From assembly GCA_016783065.1 (NCBI GenBank), contig JADHXI010000016.1:1-34796 (forward strand): a DNA stretch of 34,796 bases, given 5' to 3'. A model generated the notes under the pieces. The model saw nothing but the letters and a program-made list of their open reading frames with translations. It was not told the origin of the DNA and did not search any database. Positions 17,859 through 26,114 of the stretch are shown here, piece after piece (positions within the stretch are counted from its first letter, which is position 1; every line of letters begins with the position of its first letter). Both the position numbers and the translations under genes were made by a program. Source of the DNA: Desulfobacteraceae bacterium (GTDB taxonomy: Bacteria; Desulfobacterota; DSM-4660; Desulfatiglandales; Desulfatiglandaceae).

Positions 17859-18845
17859 TCAGATGTGTATTTCCACCACATCCCCATCTTGCAGGATATG
17901 ATCCCGCTGTATCATCTGGCCGTCAAACACAGACCCCCCCCATTTCCTGGCAAATTTCAGGTTTTTGACAAAGTCTTTATGGATCTTGGTAGCAAGATTC
18001 TCCAAAGTGCTCTCCTTTGGAAGGACGAAGGGGCTGTTGAAATCGGGCTTTTTTCCAGGCGCCTTGGTGAAGACCCGCATAATCCCTGAAATCTCATAGA
18101 TCATCTCCACAAAACGCGCCAGATTGCGTTCCATTTTCGTTGAAATATCTATACAGGGAAGCTCTGACTCCCAGAGTGCCAGGAATATTTCGTAATCCTC
18201 TTCCTCTTCTCCACCATCCACTTTGTTGACTACGACCATCATCTTCTTGACAAAGGGGGCCTTTTCGAGGCCCTCGGGGACAGAAAATCCCGGCGGGAAG
18301 ATACGCAGGCCCTGGAGGATAGAAACTGTCTCTTCGAATTGTTTTAGCGGACCGTTTTGGATATCAATGACCACGGCAATAATGTCGCAACGCCGGATCA
18401 GGTCCCCCATCCAGGGATCCATATACTCATTGGTTATGGGTGGAGTGTCCAGCAGTTGAAATTGAATATTTTCATACGAGGTCATTCCCGGAGTGGGTTT
18501 CCAGGTGGAATGGGGAAACTGGGCCACCTCCGGCGTAGCGTTGCTCAATTTAACCAACAGCGAAGACTTCCCCGAATTGGGTGGGCCCACCATTGCAACC
18601 TGTGCAGCCCCCTCCTTGTCAATGGAATACCCCGTCTCCTTCCTTGAGGCCCCCTTTTTTTGCTGGGATTGGACCTTAAATTTGGAAATTTTTCGACGGA
18701 CATCCGCTCGCAATTTGTCCGTACCCTTGTGTTTGGGCATAATTGTCAGCATTTCCTCCAGGGCCTCAACCTTTTCTGCGGGGGTCTTGGCCTCCCTGAA
18801 ACGCCTTTCTGCCTCAAAGTAAGGGGGGGGCAAATTGGCTGGCAT
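17859..18845 (-). CDS. DRG-like TGS-domain GTPase
   Basis: Protein of 328 residues resembling archaeal/eukaryotic DRG and bacterial Obg-type GTPases. After a helical N-terminus (about 1-75), G1 is GPPNSGKSS at 87-95, the G3 site reads LLDTPP at 131-136 (Pro where Gly is usual), and G4 is NKVD at 207-210. The last 75 residues form a TGS domain, VLPKESTLENLATKIHKDF...ILQDGDVVEIHI. Such GTPases associate with ribosomes or translation factors; the role of this bacterial subgroup is not known to me. The 64-residue gene ends 6 nt upstream, and the two are almost certainly cotranscribed. The ATG at 18843-18845 is the only sensible start. Confidence 0.85.
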   Translation of the reverse strand: MPANLPPPYFEAERRFREAKTPAEKVEALEEMLTIMPKHKGTDKLRADVRRKISKFKVQSQQKKGASRKETGYSIDKEGAAQVAMVGPPNSGKSSLLVKLSNATPEVAQFPHSTWKPTPGMTSYENIQFQLLDTPPITNEYMDPWMGDLIRRCDIIAVVIDIQNGPLKQFEETVSILQGLRIFPPGFSVPEGLEKAPFVKKMMVVVNKVDGGEEEEDYEIFLALWESELPCIDISTKMERNLARFVEMIYEISGIMRVFTKAPGKKPDFNSPFVLPKESTLENLATKIHKDFVKNLKFARKWGGSVFDGQMIQRDHILQDGDVVEIHI

Positions 18846-18851
18846 TATTTT

Positions 18852-19046
18852 CTACTCCTCTCGACCCTCATCCACCAGATAACCCATCAACTTATCCTGA
18901 AGCGAGTCAGGCCACACCTCCTCAAACAGGAAGGCGTTCACTTCTTCTTTTGTCAGCCGGGCCATAACTTCCGCAGGCAGACTTTTCAGTGCCAGCAACC
19001 TGTCAGGATCCGGCTCCCTATCTGGAGTCTTTTTTTCTTCCATCAT
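18852..19046 (-). CDS. Small acidic protein of 64 residues, function unknown
   Basis: A short gene with a strong ribosome site (GAGGAG, five bases before ATG) lying 19 nt after the membrane-protein gene and 6 nt before the GTPase gene, so it is very probably real. The product is charged and helical, with LLALKSLPAEVMARLTKEEV, NAFLFEEVWPDSLQDKL and a Glu-rich end. There is no signal sequence, Cys motif or membrane segment. I do not recognise a family. Its position suggests it works with the DRG-like GTPase or the membrane protein, possibly as an adaptor; that is inference from spacing only. Confidence 0.75.
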   Translation of the reverse strand: MMEEKKTPDREPDPDRLLALKSLPAEVMARLTKEEVNAFLFEEVWPDSLQDKLMGYLVDEGREE

Positions 19047-19065
19047 CTCTTCTCCTCAGTTGATT

Positions 19066-19770
19066 TTACTCTCCTTTTCCTTCCTTGGCCATAAAGCCTG
19101 AGGTAGTAACAAAGATCTCAAAATTCCTTGTTGACGAAGGAAAATTGAACACCGTGTTCCCGTAGACGGCATCCACAAACGGCAACAGCTCCCCATACTC
19201 ATAGAGCCAACGCCATTTGGGATCTTCTTGGTCGGAGATCAGGCTGAATGCGGAAGCGGGCCTGACTGCTTCATCCTCGGCACGAGCATACCGCCCCCGC
19301 ACCCGCGTAAGCTTATACATCGTGTGGAGGCCGATGAAATTCAGCCAGTCTTCCCATTTCAGGATGTGGCCTTCAATGGCCCACTGTTGGCCAAACAGCC
19401 TGAATTGACGGAGGTGTCCCCCGGTGGGTGAATCATCGGTCACCAGTTTAAGCGCCATTTCCTCCTTTGCGCCGGGTACCAGAGTGCAATACACCCCGGC
19501 AACCCGGTCTCGACGCGTAAACGCCGTATACGATTGGACAAAGGCCAGCAGCATCAACGCGCCTGTGGTGGAAGAGATCAAGAGGAGGATCAACAGCAGC
19601 CGAAAGGTACTGTCAACAATCCCCACACGGGCTGCTGGTTTGCCCCGCACACGACAGATAAGACGGTATCCCCGTCTACATATGAACACAACGAGCAATG
19701 CCAGGCTCCCCATCAAGAGGCCCAGCAAGATATAGATGGGAATGGAACCTGAAAAAGGAATGGTAAACAT
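19066..19770 (-). CDS. Membrane protein with two N-terminal helices, function unknown
   Basis: About 234 residues from the ATG at 19770 (MFTIPFSGSIPIY), chosen because GAGGGA lies seven bases upstream; an ATG eight codons earlier (19794) is possible. Two strongly hydrophobic segments (IPIYILLGLLMGSLALLVVFI and FRLLLILLLISSTTGALMLLAF) flank a short basic loop. A soluble domain of about 150 residues with no motif I recognise follows (FRLFGQQWAIEGHILKWEDW, YKLTRVRGRYARAEDE). By the positive-inside rule the loop is cytoplasmic and the C-terminal domain periplasmic. It heads the run membrane protein - 64-residue protein - GTPase - folE2 - AICAR transformylase. Confidence 0.78.
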   Translation of the reverse strand: MFTIPFSGSIPIYILLGLLMGSLALLVVFICRRGYRLICRVRGKPAARVGIVDSTFRLLLILLLISSTTGALMLLAFVQSYTAFTRRDRVAGVYCTLVPGAKEEMALKLVTDDSPTGGHLRQFRLFGQQWAIEGHILKWEDWLNFIGLHTMYKLTRVRGRYARAEDEAVRPASAFSLISDQEDPKWRWLYEYGELLPFVDAVYGNTVFNFPSSTRNFEIFVTTSGFMAKEGKGE

Positions 19771-19859
19771 GGGGACTTCCCTCGGAAATGCCATCTCTAC
19801 AAATTTCCCGGTTACCTATCCGGACAAACCGATGATTACCATCATACCAAAGTCTCGCC

Positions 19860-19880
19860 CCCTTTGAAAAGCTCAAAGGG
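19860..19880. repeat. Perfect 8-bp inverted repeat upstream of the membrane-protein run
   Basis: CCCTTTGA-aaagc-TCAAAGGG in the leader of the minus-strand run. No T-tract follows on either strand, so a terminator is unlikely; an operator or leader hairpin is possible. The 436-nt gap 19795-20230 otherwise holds a second small hairpin (ATGGG-cttggta-CCCAT, about 19909-19925), the repeats listed separately, and no supported gene. Confidence 0.4.
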
Positions 19881-20030
19881 TAAATATGGGATCTTCTCAG
19901 GCCAACATGGGCTTGGTACCCATTTATTGAAATCACATCATGTTTGCATATGATTTATGCCATAGCCAGATCGAATATTTAAGGAATTATATCGATTTTA
20001 ATAGAAAAGACAGAGCGAAGCGATACCACA

Positions 20031-20058
20031 AATCGTCAATATTCAATCGTCAATATTC
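20031..20058. repeat. Perfect tandem duplication of a 14-bp unit
   Basis: AATCGTCAATATTC occurs twice back to back (20031-20044 and 20045-20058), just before the REP-like palindrome. It has no coding role. Confidence 0.7.
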
Positions 20059-20067
20059 AATTTGGTT

Positions 20068-20145
20068 CTCTCCGAGCCGTAGGCTTTACCCTCCGGCCTG
20101 GAAGCCCTACGGGCTGGAAGCGGAGCCGGAGGCCGGCTTTGCCGG
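20068..20145. repeat. Long REP-like palindromic element
   Basis: Contains CTCTCCGAGCCGTAG ... CTACGGGCTGGAAGCGGAG, with an inner CCTCCGGCC matched by GGCCGGAGG-like sequence on the other side, so it can fold into a branched hairpin. The minus strand shares GGCCTCCGGCTC and ACGGCTCGGAGAG with the copies at 691-708 and 25961-25989. It sits between two minus-strand transcription units, downstream of nrdJ. Confidence 0.55.
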
Positions 20146-20170
20146 GTTAGGTATAAAATAGGTTAAATGT

Positions 20171-20190
20171 GGCCCAGTAATGTGTGGGCC
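20171..20190 (-). terminator. Possible weak terminator hairpin after nrdJ
   Basis: On the minus strand GGCCCA-cacattac-TGGGCC follows the nrdJ stop by about 40 nt. It is followed by ACATTTAACC rather than a clean T run, so termination by this hairpin alone is doubtful. Confidence 0.3.
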
Positions 20191-20230
20191 GTCTGGCTGG
20201 AAGAAAGAGTCTGGCTGGTTTAGAAGGGTT

Positions 20231-22720
20231 TTATCCGCATTTGGTAAAACCGCAAAAGTGGCAGGTCATGCAGCCTTCTTCAAAACTGATGGTTTGTTGG
20301 CACTCGGGACAGGTTTCTCCAAGGAGGCTATGTTCATGCCGGTTCCCCTTTCGATGGGGCTTATCTTTGAGATATCTATTCTCCAAAACCCTTGCTATGG
20401 CATCCGGAATCGAAAGCACCAGCCCATCTTTTTGAAACACGGGGTGCTCTCCGCCGATGCCCTCTAGCTGCTCCACGATCTTTTCCACCCTCACCCCCGA
20501 TCTGAGGAGAAGAGATACGAGCCGGCCGATGGCCTCGGTCTTGGCGGTTGTGGACCTTCCCGATTTGCCGATGGTCGCAAACACTTCGAAGGGACGCCCC
20601 TCATACTCGGTCACCGTGACATAGAGATTTCCGTATCCGGTAGCCATTTTGGTCGTGATACCTTCCAGGGTCTCGGGCCGTTTTTGAGCGGCTCTCATGA
20701 AGACATCCTCGCTCTTTTCTTTATCGGCAAATGAGAGAACCTGGTTTTCCTTGCTCCCGTCTCTGTATATAGTCACACCCTTACATCCCAGTTCATATGC
20801 CAGGTTGTAACCCTTGAGGACATCCTCCACGGGGCAATCACGGGGCAGGTTTACCGTCTTTGAAACTGCATTGTCCGTAAATTTCTGAAAAGCGGCCTGC
20901 ATCCGGATATGCCATTCCGGCGTTATGTCGTGGGCCGTTACAAACACTTCCCTCACATCTTCGGGGATTTCCTCCAGATCCCTGACACTCCCTTTTCCGG
21001 CAATGGTATCCATCAATTCTGGACTATAAAAACCTCTTTCCTTGGCCACCTTCTCAAAATATGGGTTTACCTCAAGGAGCCTATCATTATCCATGACGTT
21101 CCGCACAAAGCTGAGTGCGAACAATGGCTCGATACCGCTCGAACACCCGGCGATGATACTCAGGGTGCCTGTGGGGGCAATGGTTGTGGTGGTGGCATTT
21201 CTGTATGCGCACCCCTCCCTGTCCTTAAAGATGCTTTTTTCAAAACTTCCAAAAACGCCTCTCTCCTCTGCCAGGTCCTGGGACGCCTCATGGGATTCCG
21301 TCTGCACAAAACTCATGATCTCCTCGGCTATCTCGAGGGCCCTCTCTCCATTATAGGGAACCCCCAACTGATAGAGCATGTCGGAAAACCCCATAACCCC
21401 AAGCCCAATCTTCCGATTGGCTTTGACCATTTTGTCGATTTCTGGCAGGGGGTACTTGGACACATCAATCGTATCATCCAAGAACCGCACCGCGCTCCAC
21501 ACCGTTTCCTTTAGACCTTCATAATCCATCGTGGGGCCATCTCCGTTTTCTGACACAAATTTGGCCAGATTGATGGACCCAAGGTTACAGGCCTCCAGGG
21601 GAAGCAAGGGCTGCTCACCGCAGGGATTGGTACTCTCAATATCTCCCAGTGCCGGGGTCGGGTTATCCCTGTTTATTCTATCCAAAAAGATAATTCCTGG
21701 ATCACCGTTTTCCCAAGCCTGATCCACCAGGGCATGATAGACCGTCCTTGCATCCAGTTCTCCGGTCTTTCGATTGTCTCTTGGATCCCACAGAGAATAA
21801 GATGTGTTATCCTTTACGCTATCCATAAAGACATCTGTTACGGCGACCGAGATATTGAAATTATTCAATTCCCGGTTATTTTTCTTACAGGTTATAAATT
21901 CCATGATGTCCGGATGATCAACCCTCAGGATGGACATATTGGCCCCCCGTCGGGTGCCCCCCTGTTTGACCTGCTCGGTGGCCGTATTAAAGATCTTCAT
22001 AAAGGAAACAGGGCCTGACGCGATTCCCCCCGTTGTGCCCACCCTGCTTCTTGCGGGCCTCAGACGGGAAAAGGAAAAACCGGTCCCTCCCCCTGACTTA
22101 TGTATAAGTGCGGCATTCTTTAAGGCCTCGAAAATCCCTTCCATGCTATCTTCAACGGGCAGAACAAAACAGGCAGCCAATTGCCCCAGCCTGCGCCCCG
22201 CGTTCATCAGGGTAGGGGAATTGGGCAGGAACTTGAACTCGGTCATCATCTCATGGAAGACTTCCTCAATCTTCTCCACCTGGGAGGCCTCCCCGTACTT
22301 ACTCTCCGCACCGGCGATGTGTTTGGCCACCCTTCTAAACATGGCTTCAGGGGTTTCAAGGACTCTCCCCTGGCTGTCTTTCTTGACATACCTCCGCTCC
22401 AACACCCTTTTGGCATTGTCTGAAAGAACCAGTTGCCGTTTTACAAAGATAGACTTGTCAAGCCGAACCGGTGAGGCCTTTGAAAGACCGTATTCCATCA
22501 GCTTTGCCTCGATAATCTTCTCGATTACCGGCATGGTGATGGTATTGAGTTCCATCGCAGAAATCTGTTCGCGGAGAAACCTGCTGATGTCCATGGCCTG
22601 GCTTGTCTCAATGGGATTCTCCTTGATCAAAAGATCAGAAAATCGATTATCATCCCATCTGTAAGCAGCGAGATCAAAACTCCCCTCATCTGTTATCAAG
22701 ATTTTCCCTTCCTGCCCCAT
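20231..22720 (-). CDS. nrdJ: Adenosylcobalamin-dependent (class II) ribonucleoside-diphosphate reductase
   Basis: About 829 residues from the ATG at 22720. Reduces ribonucleotides to deoxyribonucleotides using a radical made from coenzyme B12, so it works with or without oxygen. Family features are FLPNSPTLMNAG, LAACFVLPVEDSM, IHKSGGGTGFSFSRLRP, GGTRRGANM, the active-site STNPCGEQPLLPLEACNLGS, APTGTLSIIAGCSSGIEP and a C-terminal zinc-ribbon-like CPECQQ...CHFCGFTKCG with redox Cys. The start is set by the strong TAGGAGGAGG before MGQEGKILITDEGSFDL; the frame is open 31 codons further upstream but that stretch is leader-like and Arg/Lys-rich. A class II enzyme fits an anaerobe. A palindromic site about 370 nt upstream may control it. 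Confidence 0.96.
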   Translation of the reverse strand: MGQEGKILITDEGSFDLAAYRWDDNRFSDLLIKENPIETSQAMDISRFLREQISAMELNTITMPVIEKIIEAKLMEYGLSKASPVRLDKSIFVKRQLVLSDNAKRVLERRYVKKDSQGRVLETPEAMFRRVAKHIAGAESKYGEASQVEKIEEVFHEMMTEFKFLPNSPTLMNAGRRLGQLAACFVLPVEDSMEGIFEALKNAALIHKSGGGTGFSFSRLRPARSRVGTTGGIASGPVSFMKIFNTATEQVKQGGTRRGANMSILRVDHPDIMEFITCKKNNRELNNFNISVAVTDVFMDSVKDNTSYSLWDPRDNRKTGELDARTVYHALVDQAWENGDPGIIFLDRINRDNPTPALGDIESTNPCGEQPLLPLEACNLGSINLAKFVSENGDGPTMDYEGLKETVWSAVRFLDDTIDVSKYPLPEIDKMVKANRKIGLGVMGFSDMLYQLGVPYNGERALEIAEEIMSFVQTESHEASQDLAEERGVFGSFEKSIFKDREGCAYRNATTTTIAPTGTLSIIAGCSSGIEPLFALSFVRNVMDNDRLLEVNPYFEKVAKERGFYSPELMDTIAGKGSVRDLEEIPEDVREVFVTAHDITPEWHIRMQAAFQKFTDNAVSKTVNLPRDCPVEDVLKGYNLAYELGCKGVTIYRDGSKENQVLSFADKEKSEDVFMRAAQKRPETLEGITTKMATGYGNLYVTVTEYEGRPFEVFATIGKSGRSTTAKTEAIGRLVSLLLRSGVRVEKIVEQLEGIGGEHPVFQKDGLVLSIPDAIARVLENRYLKDKPHRKGNRHEHSLLGETCPECQQTISFEEGCMTCHFCGFTKCG

Positions 22721-23163
22721 GGACCTCCTCCTATAAGAACCGGTGTTTGAAAAAGCTTTTCTTGGGTACGCAGATTGACGCGCGTGAGCGCGGGCCTTGG
22801 GAGGCTTGGTCAATCAGCGTCTTTAACGGCACAATGTGTCTCTCTTACCCCTCCAGTCAAACTGAGTTATGGACATTCTCATTTTCGTTATTACCCTTAT
22901 ACCAGAATACACCCCGGCCCTCAACAATTGAAAATGGAATTGTCTTATGCTGGTTGAAGGTCTTGTGGTTTTCGTACGGTTTCGTGTGGCTTTTCATTAA
23001 ATTAGCAGAAGTGGAAAGATTCGCCACCAAAAATCGGTCAAACGAATCTTTCAAAGCAAACAATATTGGAGCACAAGGCGGTTGTATACTATACAATATA
23101 TAGTATGTCAAGACAAAATCACCCCCATATCTACCGCTTTTTATGGGAAGGAGGTATAATTCT
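22721..23163. other. Long divergent intergenic region between nrdJ and the M16 protease
   Basis: A 443-nt region serving as leader for both divergent genes. It contains the operator-like palindrome at 23086-23106 and a short GC-rich hairpin near nrdJ (CGCG-CTCA-CGCG on the minus strand, about 22780-22792). No cobalamin riboswitch core was recognised by eye. There is no supported ORF; frames crossing it have no ribosome site. Confidence 0.4.
23086..23106. promoter_or_regulatory. Perfect palindromic operator candidate, NrdR-box-like
   Basis: ATACTATA-caata-TATAGTAT is a perfect inverted repeat with 8-bp arms. Within it the 16-mer ATACAATATATAGTAT (23091-23106) matches the NrdR-box consensus ACACWATATATWGTGT at 14 of 16 positions. 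NrdR represses ribonucleotide reductase genes, and nrdJ is one of the two genes served by this region. NrdR boxes normally come in pairs about 31 bp apart, and I see no clean second one. An overlapping TTGTATA-c-TATACAA palindrome (about 23082-23096) instead recalls GntR-type operators. Confidence 0.45.
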
Positions 23164-25866
23164 TTGAAACACAACAAAACTCGTCACAAGAAACAACTTC
23201 GCCATCTGGTTGCCACTGCCCTTATGGTTGCCGTCGCCCTTCTCGCCACGGTTCTCGCCTCTGAGGTCAACGCAGCCTCGGTGACTACCGGGGCCCAGAG
23301 GTTTATTCTGGATAACGGATTCACCGTAATCCTCAAAAAGGACACCAGTGCACCGGTTGCAGCGCTTCAAGTGTGGGTCAAGACAGGGAGCGCCGATGAA
23401 ACAGAAGAAGAGGCAGGGATTACCCACCTGATTGAACATATGATCTTTAAGGGTACCCCCACAAAGAAGACCGGAGAAATTGCAGGGGCCATTGAGGGCT
23501 CAGGGGGAAATATTAACGCCTACACCTCCCTTGACCGAACAGTCTACCTTGTTGAAATTGCCTCTTCACAATTTGAGACCGGGCTTGATGTCCTCCTGGA
23601 TGCGGTCCAGCATTCCCTCTTCGACACGGTGGAACTGGAAAGGGAAAAAGAGGTGGTATTGGAGGAATATCGCCGATCGTTGGATATGCCCCGCAGGCGT
23701 TTGAGTTGGGCTCTCATGGACCTTGCCTATAAGAAACACCCTTACAAAAGACCCATTATCGGGTATGAATCTACCATCCGCTCCTTTGACCGGAAGGCGA
23801 TCCTCAATTACATGGACAAATGGTATGCTCCCGACAACATGGTCTTGGTAGCGGTGGGAGACTTCGACACCAACCGAGCACTAAAGACCATAAAAGAGCT
23901 GGTCAAGGATTTTCCCCAGAGGGCCGGCCAAAAACCTTCCAGGACTCAAGAGCCGGAGCAGACCGCCCTGAGGAGAATCGTCAAGAAAGATAGGGTACAG
24001 CAGGTCTACCTCGATATGTCCTGGCACATACCTGCTTTGACCCATCAGGACATCTACCCCCTGGATCTCCTTGAAACCATCCTCTCACACGGAAAAAGCT
24101 CCAGGCTTTACGGACGACTCAAAATGGAGGCCAACCTGGTCTACGGTGTCAGTGCTGGGGTATATGGTCTTGCAGATCCCGGCCTCTTCTCAATTGATGC
24201 CAGCCTCGGGCCTGAGAATCTGGATAAGGCCCTCAAGGCCATCGCTGAGGTACTCATTCAAGTCAGCCGGGAGCCTGTTACCGCTTCAGAATTGGAAAAG
24301 GCCAAGACTATTGCCGAAGCGGATTTTATCTTTGATATGGAGACCATGGCAGGCCAGGCCAGCACACTGGCCTTTTTTCAAACCATGACCGGTGACATGT
24401 ATAATGCTGATGACTATCTGGAAGGTCTCAAGCAGGTTACACCCAAGGATATCTCGCGCGTGGCAAGGACATATCTCACGCCGGAAAACCTCTCCATAGG
24501 CATAATGGCCCCCGCTGCCTCAGATATAGAAATCTCATCCAAAGAGATAGCGGCGCTTTTTACCACACCCGCTTCCACGCCCCTCCCTGAAGACGACCAG
24601 TCTCGTAGAGGCGTCAAAGAGGCCTCTATGACCACCCTTTCTAACGGGATGAGACTCATAATAAAAGAAAACACCCGGGTACCCGAGGTATCCTTTACCG
24701 GCGCCTTTCTTGGGGGTACCCGGTTTGAAAGACCCACGGAATGGGGAATATCCAATTTTGTGGCCAAGATGCTGACCCGGGGAACCACCGAAAGAACCAT
24801 TTCCCAGATCGCGTCAACGGTTGAGTCTCGGGCAGGGACCCTTGGGGGGTTTTCGGGCAGAAATACGCTTGGAGTCTCAGGGAAGTTCTTGAGCAAAGAC
24901 ATCTATCCCGGCCTCGAGTTACTTGCCGATGTGATACTCCACCCGAGCTTCCCGGAGCCCGAAATTGAAAAGGCGAGGGTGGACATCCTGGCCGCTATCA
25001 AGGCAAAAAAGGATCGTCCCGTGGCACAGCTCTTTGATCTATTTTACGAAACCCTCTTCCAAGACTCCCCTTACGGACATCCTCCCACGGGAACCGAGCA
25101 GAGTATCCGGTCCATGAAGCGAGCAGAATTGGTAAAGTGGTATAAAATGATCGCCATACCCTCCAATTTTGTCCTGGTCATTGTGGGCGATGTGAGTGAG
25201 GAAGACTTGATCCCTTATGTCAAGACCCTTTTTGGTGGCTTTGCAGCCTCTTCCCACAAACTGCCTTACGTCCCGCCCGAGCCCCCCTTGAAGGGGCCCC
25301 GGGTGGCCCACAAGGAAAGACCCACGGCCCAGACCCATCTGACAGTCGGGTACCTGGGGGCGGATCTCGAGAGCAGAGAGAACGCCTCAATGGCCCTGGT
25401 CAAGACGGCCCTCGCCGGTCAAGGGGGAAGATTGTTTTCCCGGCTCAGGGACAAAGAAAGCCTGGCATATGCAATAACGGCCTTCAGACGTCCGGGCCTG
25501 GATACGGGGGCATTTGGTGTCTACCTGGCCTGCGACCCCACAAAACTACCCATCGCAAAAAAGGCTGTTTTCAGAGAATTAGACGAGGTAAGAAGAGACG
25601 GGTTGACCAAAGACGAACTCGAGACAGCAAAAAGATATCTCCTGGGGAACCTCCGGATCGGCCTCCAGACCAATGGGAACCAGGCATCGCAGATGACCCT
25701 CGACGAACTTTACGGCCTGGGCTATGACGATCTCCACCGGTTCATAGAGAGGATAGAGGCTGTAACCTTAGAAGACATAAGAGAGGCCACCCGGAAAATC
25801 ATTGTCCCCGACGGATTTGTCCTCGTTACCGTGGGGCCAAAACAAAACCCCTCCAGTACCCGGTGA
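23164..25866 (+). CDS. Secreted M16-family zinc metalloprotease, double unit
   Basis: About 900 residues. I start at the TTG at 23164 because AAGGAGG lies nine bases before it; the ATG at 23143 overlaps that ribosome site and has none of its own. A signal peptide (HLVATALMVAVALLATVLASEVNA) sends it to the periplasm. The N-terminal M16 unit has the inverted zinc motif HLIEH (about residues 88-92) with the third ligand downstream in LEREKEVVLEEYRR, so it is catalytic. The C-terminal unit, from about residue 490, lacks HxxEH (SNFVAKMLTRGTTERTI) but keeps the fold, including an R/Y-type segment near the end (DKESLAYAITAF). This matches the active/inactive pairing of pitrilysin-like peptidases that degrade peptides in a closed chamber. 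Substrate unknown. Confidence 0.92.
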   Translation: MKHNKTRHKKQLRHLVATALMVAVALLATVLASEVNAASVTTGAQRFILDNGFTVILKKDTSAPVAALQVWVKTGSADETEEEAGITHLIEHMIFKGTPTKKTGEIAGAIEGSGGNINAYTSLDRTVYLVEIASSQFETGLDVLLDAVQHSLFDTVELEREKEVVLEEYRRSLDMPRRRLSWALMDLAYKKHPYKRPIIGYESTIRSFDRKAILNYMDKWYAPDNMVLVAVGDFDTNRALKTIKELVKDFPQRAGQKPSRTQEPEQTALRRIVKKDRVQQVYLDMSWHIPALTHQDIYPLDLLETILSHGKSSRLYGRLKMEANLVYGVSAGVYGLADPGLFSIDASLGPENLDKALKAIAEVLIQVSREPVTASELEKAKTIAEADFIFDMETMAGQASTLAFFQTMTGDMYNADDYLEGLKQVTPKDISRVARTYLTPENLSIGIMAPAASDIEISSKEIAALFTTPASTPLPEDDQSRRGVKEASMTTLSNGMRLIIKENTRVPEVSFTGAFLGGTRFERPTEWGISNFVAKMLTRGTTERTISQIASTVESRAGTLGGFSGRNTLGVSGKFLSKDIYPGLELLADVILHPSFPEPEIEKARVDILAAIKAKKDRPVAQLFDLFYETLFQDSPYGHPPTGTEQSIRSMKRAELVKWYKMIAIPSNFVLVIVGDVSEEDLIPYVKTLFGGFAASSHKLPYVPPEPPLKGPRVAHKERPTAQTHLTVGYLGADLESRENASMALVKTALAGQGGRLFSRLRDKESLAYAITAFRRPGLDTGAFGVYLACDPTKLPIAKKAVFRELDEVRRDGLTKDELETAKRYLLGNLRIGLQTNGNQASQMTLDELYGLGYDDLHRFIERIEAVTLEDIREATRKIIVPDGFVLVTVGPKQNPSSTR

Positions 25867-25960
25867 GGCTGACGTGCCCAAAGCAAAAGACAAGCCAAAG
25901 ATATTTGAAATTTGAGTCCCATTACAGATGTAAGGTGGGGTGTAAATCAGGAGTGTTGGC

Positions 25961-25989
25961 CTCCGGCTCGTAGACCCTACGGCTCGGAG
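25961..25989. repeat. REP-like palindrome in the gap between two convergent genes
   Basis: CTCCGGCTCGTAGACC followed by CTACGGCTCGGAG folds as a hairpin: CTCCG/CGGAG outside, GTAG/CTAC inside, ACC loop. It lies between the converging M16 protease and MATE genes, in a gap (25867-26114) with no other supported feature. It is related to the copies at 691-708 and 20068-20145. Confidence 0.55.
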
Positions 25990-26114
25990 AGAGTACTCCA
26001 TTATTCCGTTACTCCAAATACGATAAACTCCTCGTTTGATACGGTGTGGATGGCTATCCTTTACCAACGGCCGTGAGTTACACCCTGTAAGGTGCAGATT
26101 GGGGGAGTCAGTTT

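Noticed and set aside
22873-22889. Fur-box-like GAAAATGAGAAT on the minus strand upstream of nrdJ
   Set aside because: Only two imperfect hexamers (5/6 each) are present, with no third repeat, and no iron-related gene adjoins. Chance in AT-rich DNA is likely.
22721-23142. Possible cobalamin riboswitch before nrdJ
   Set aside because: Neither the conserved B12-box nor the multi-helix core was recognised by eye. A covariance-model search would settle it.
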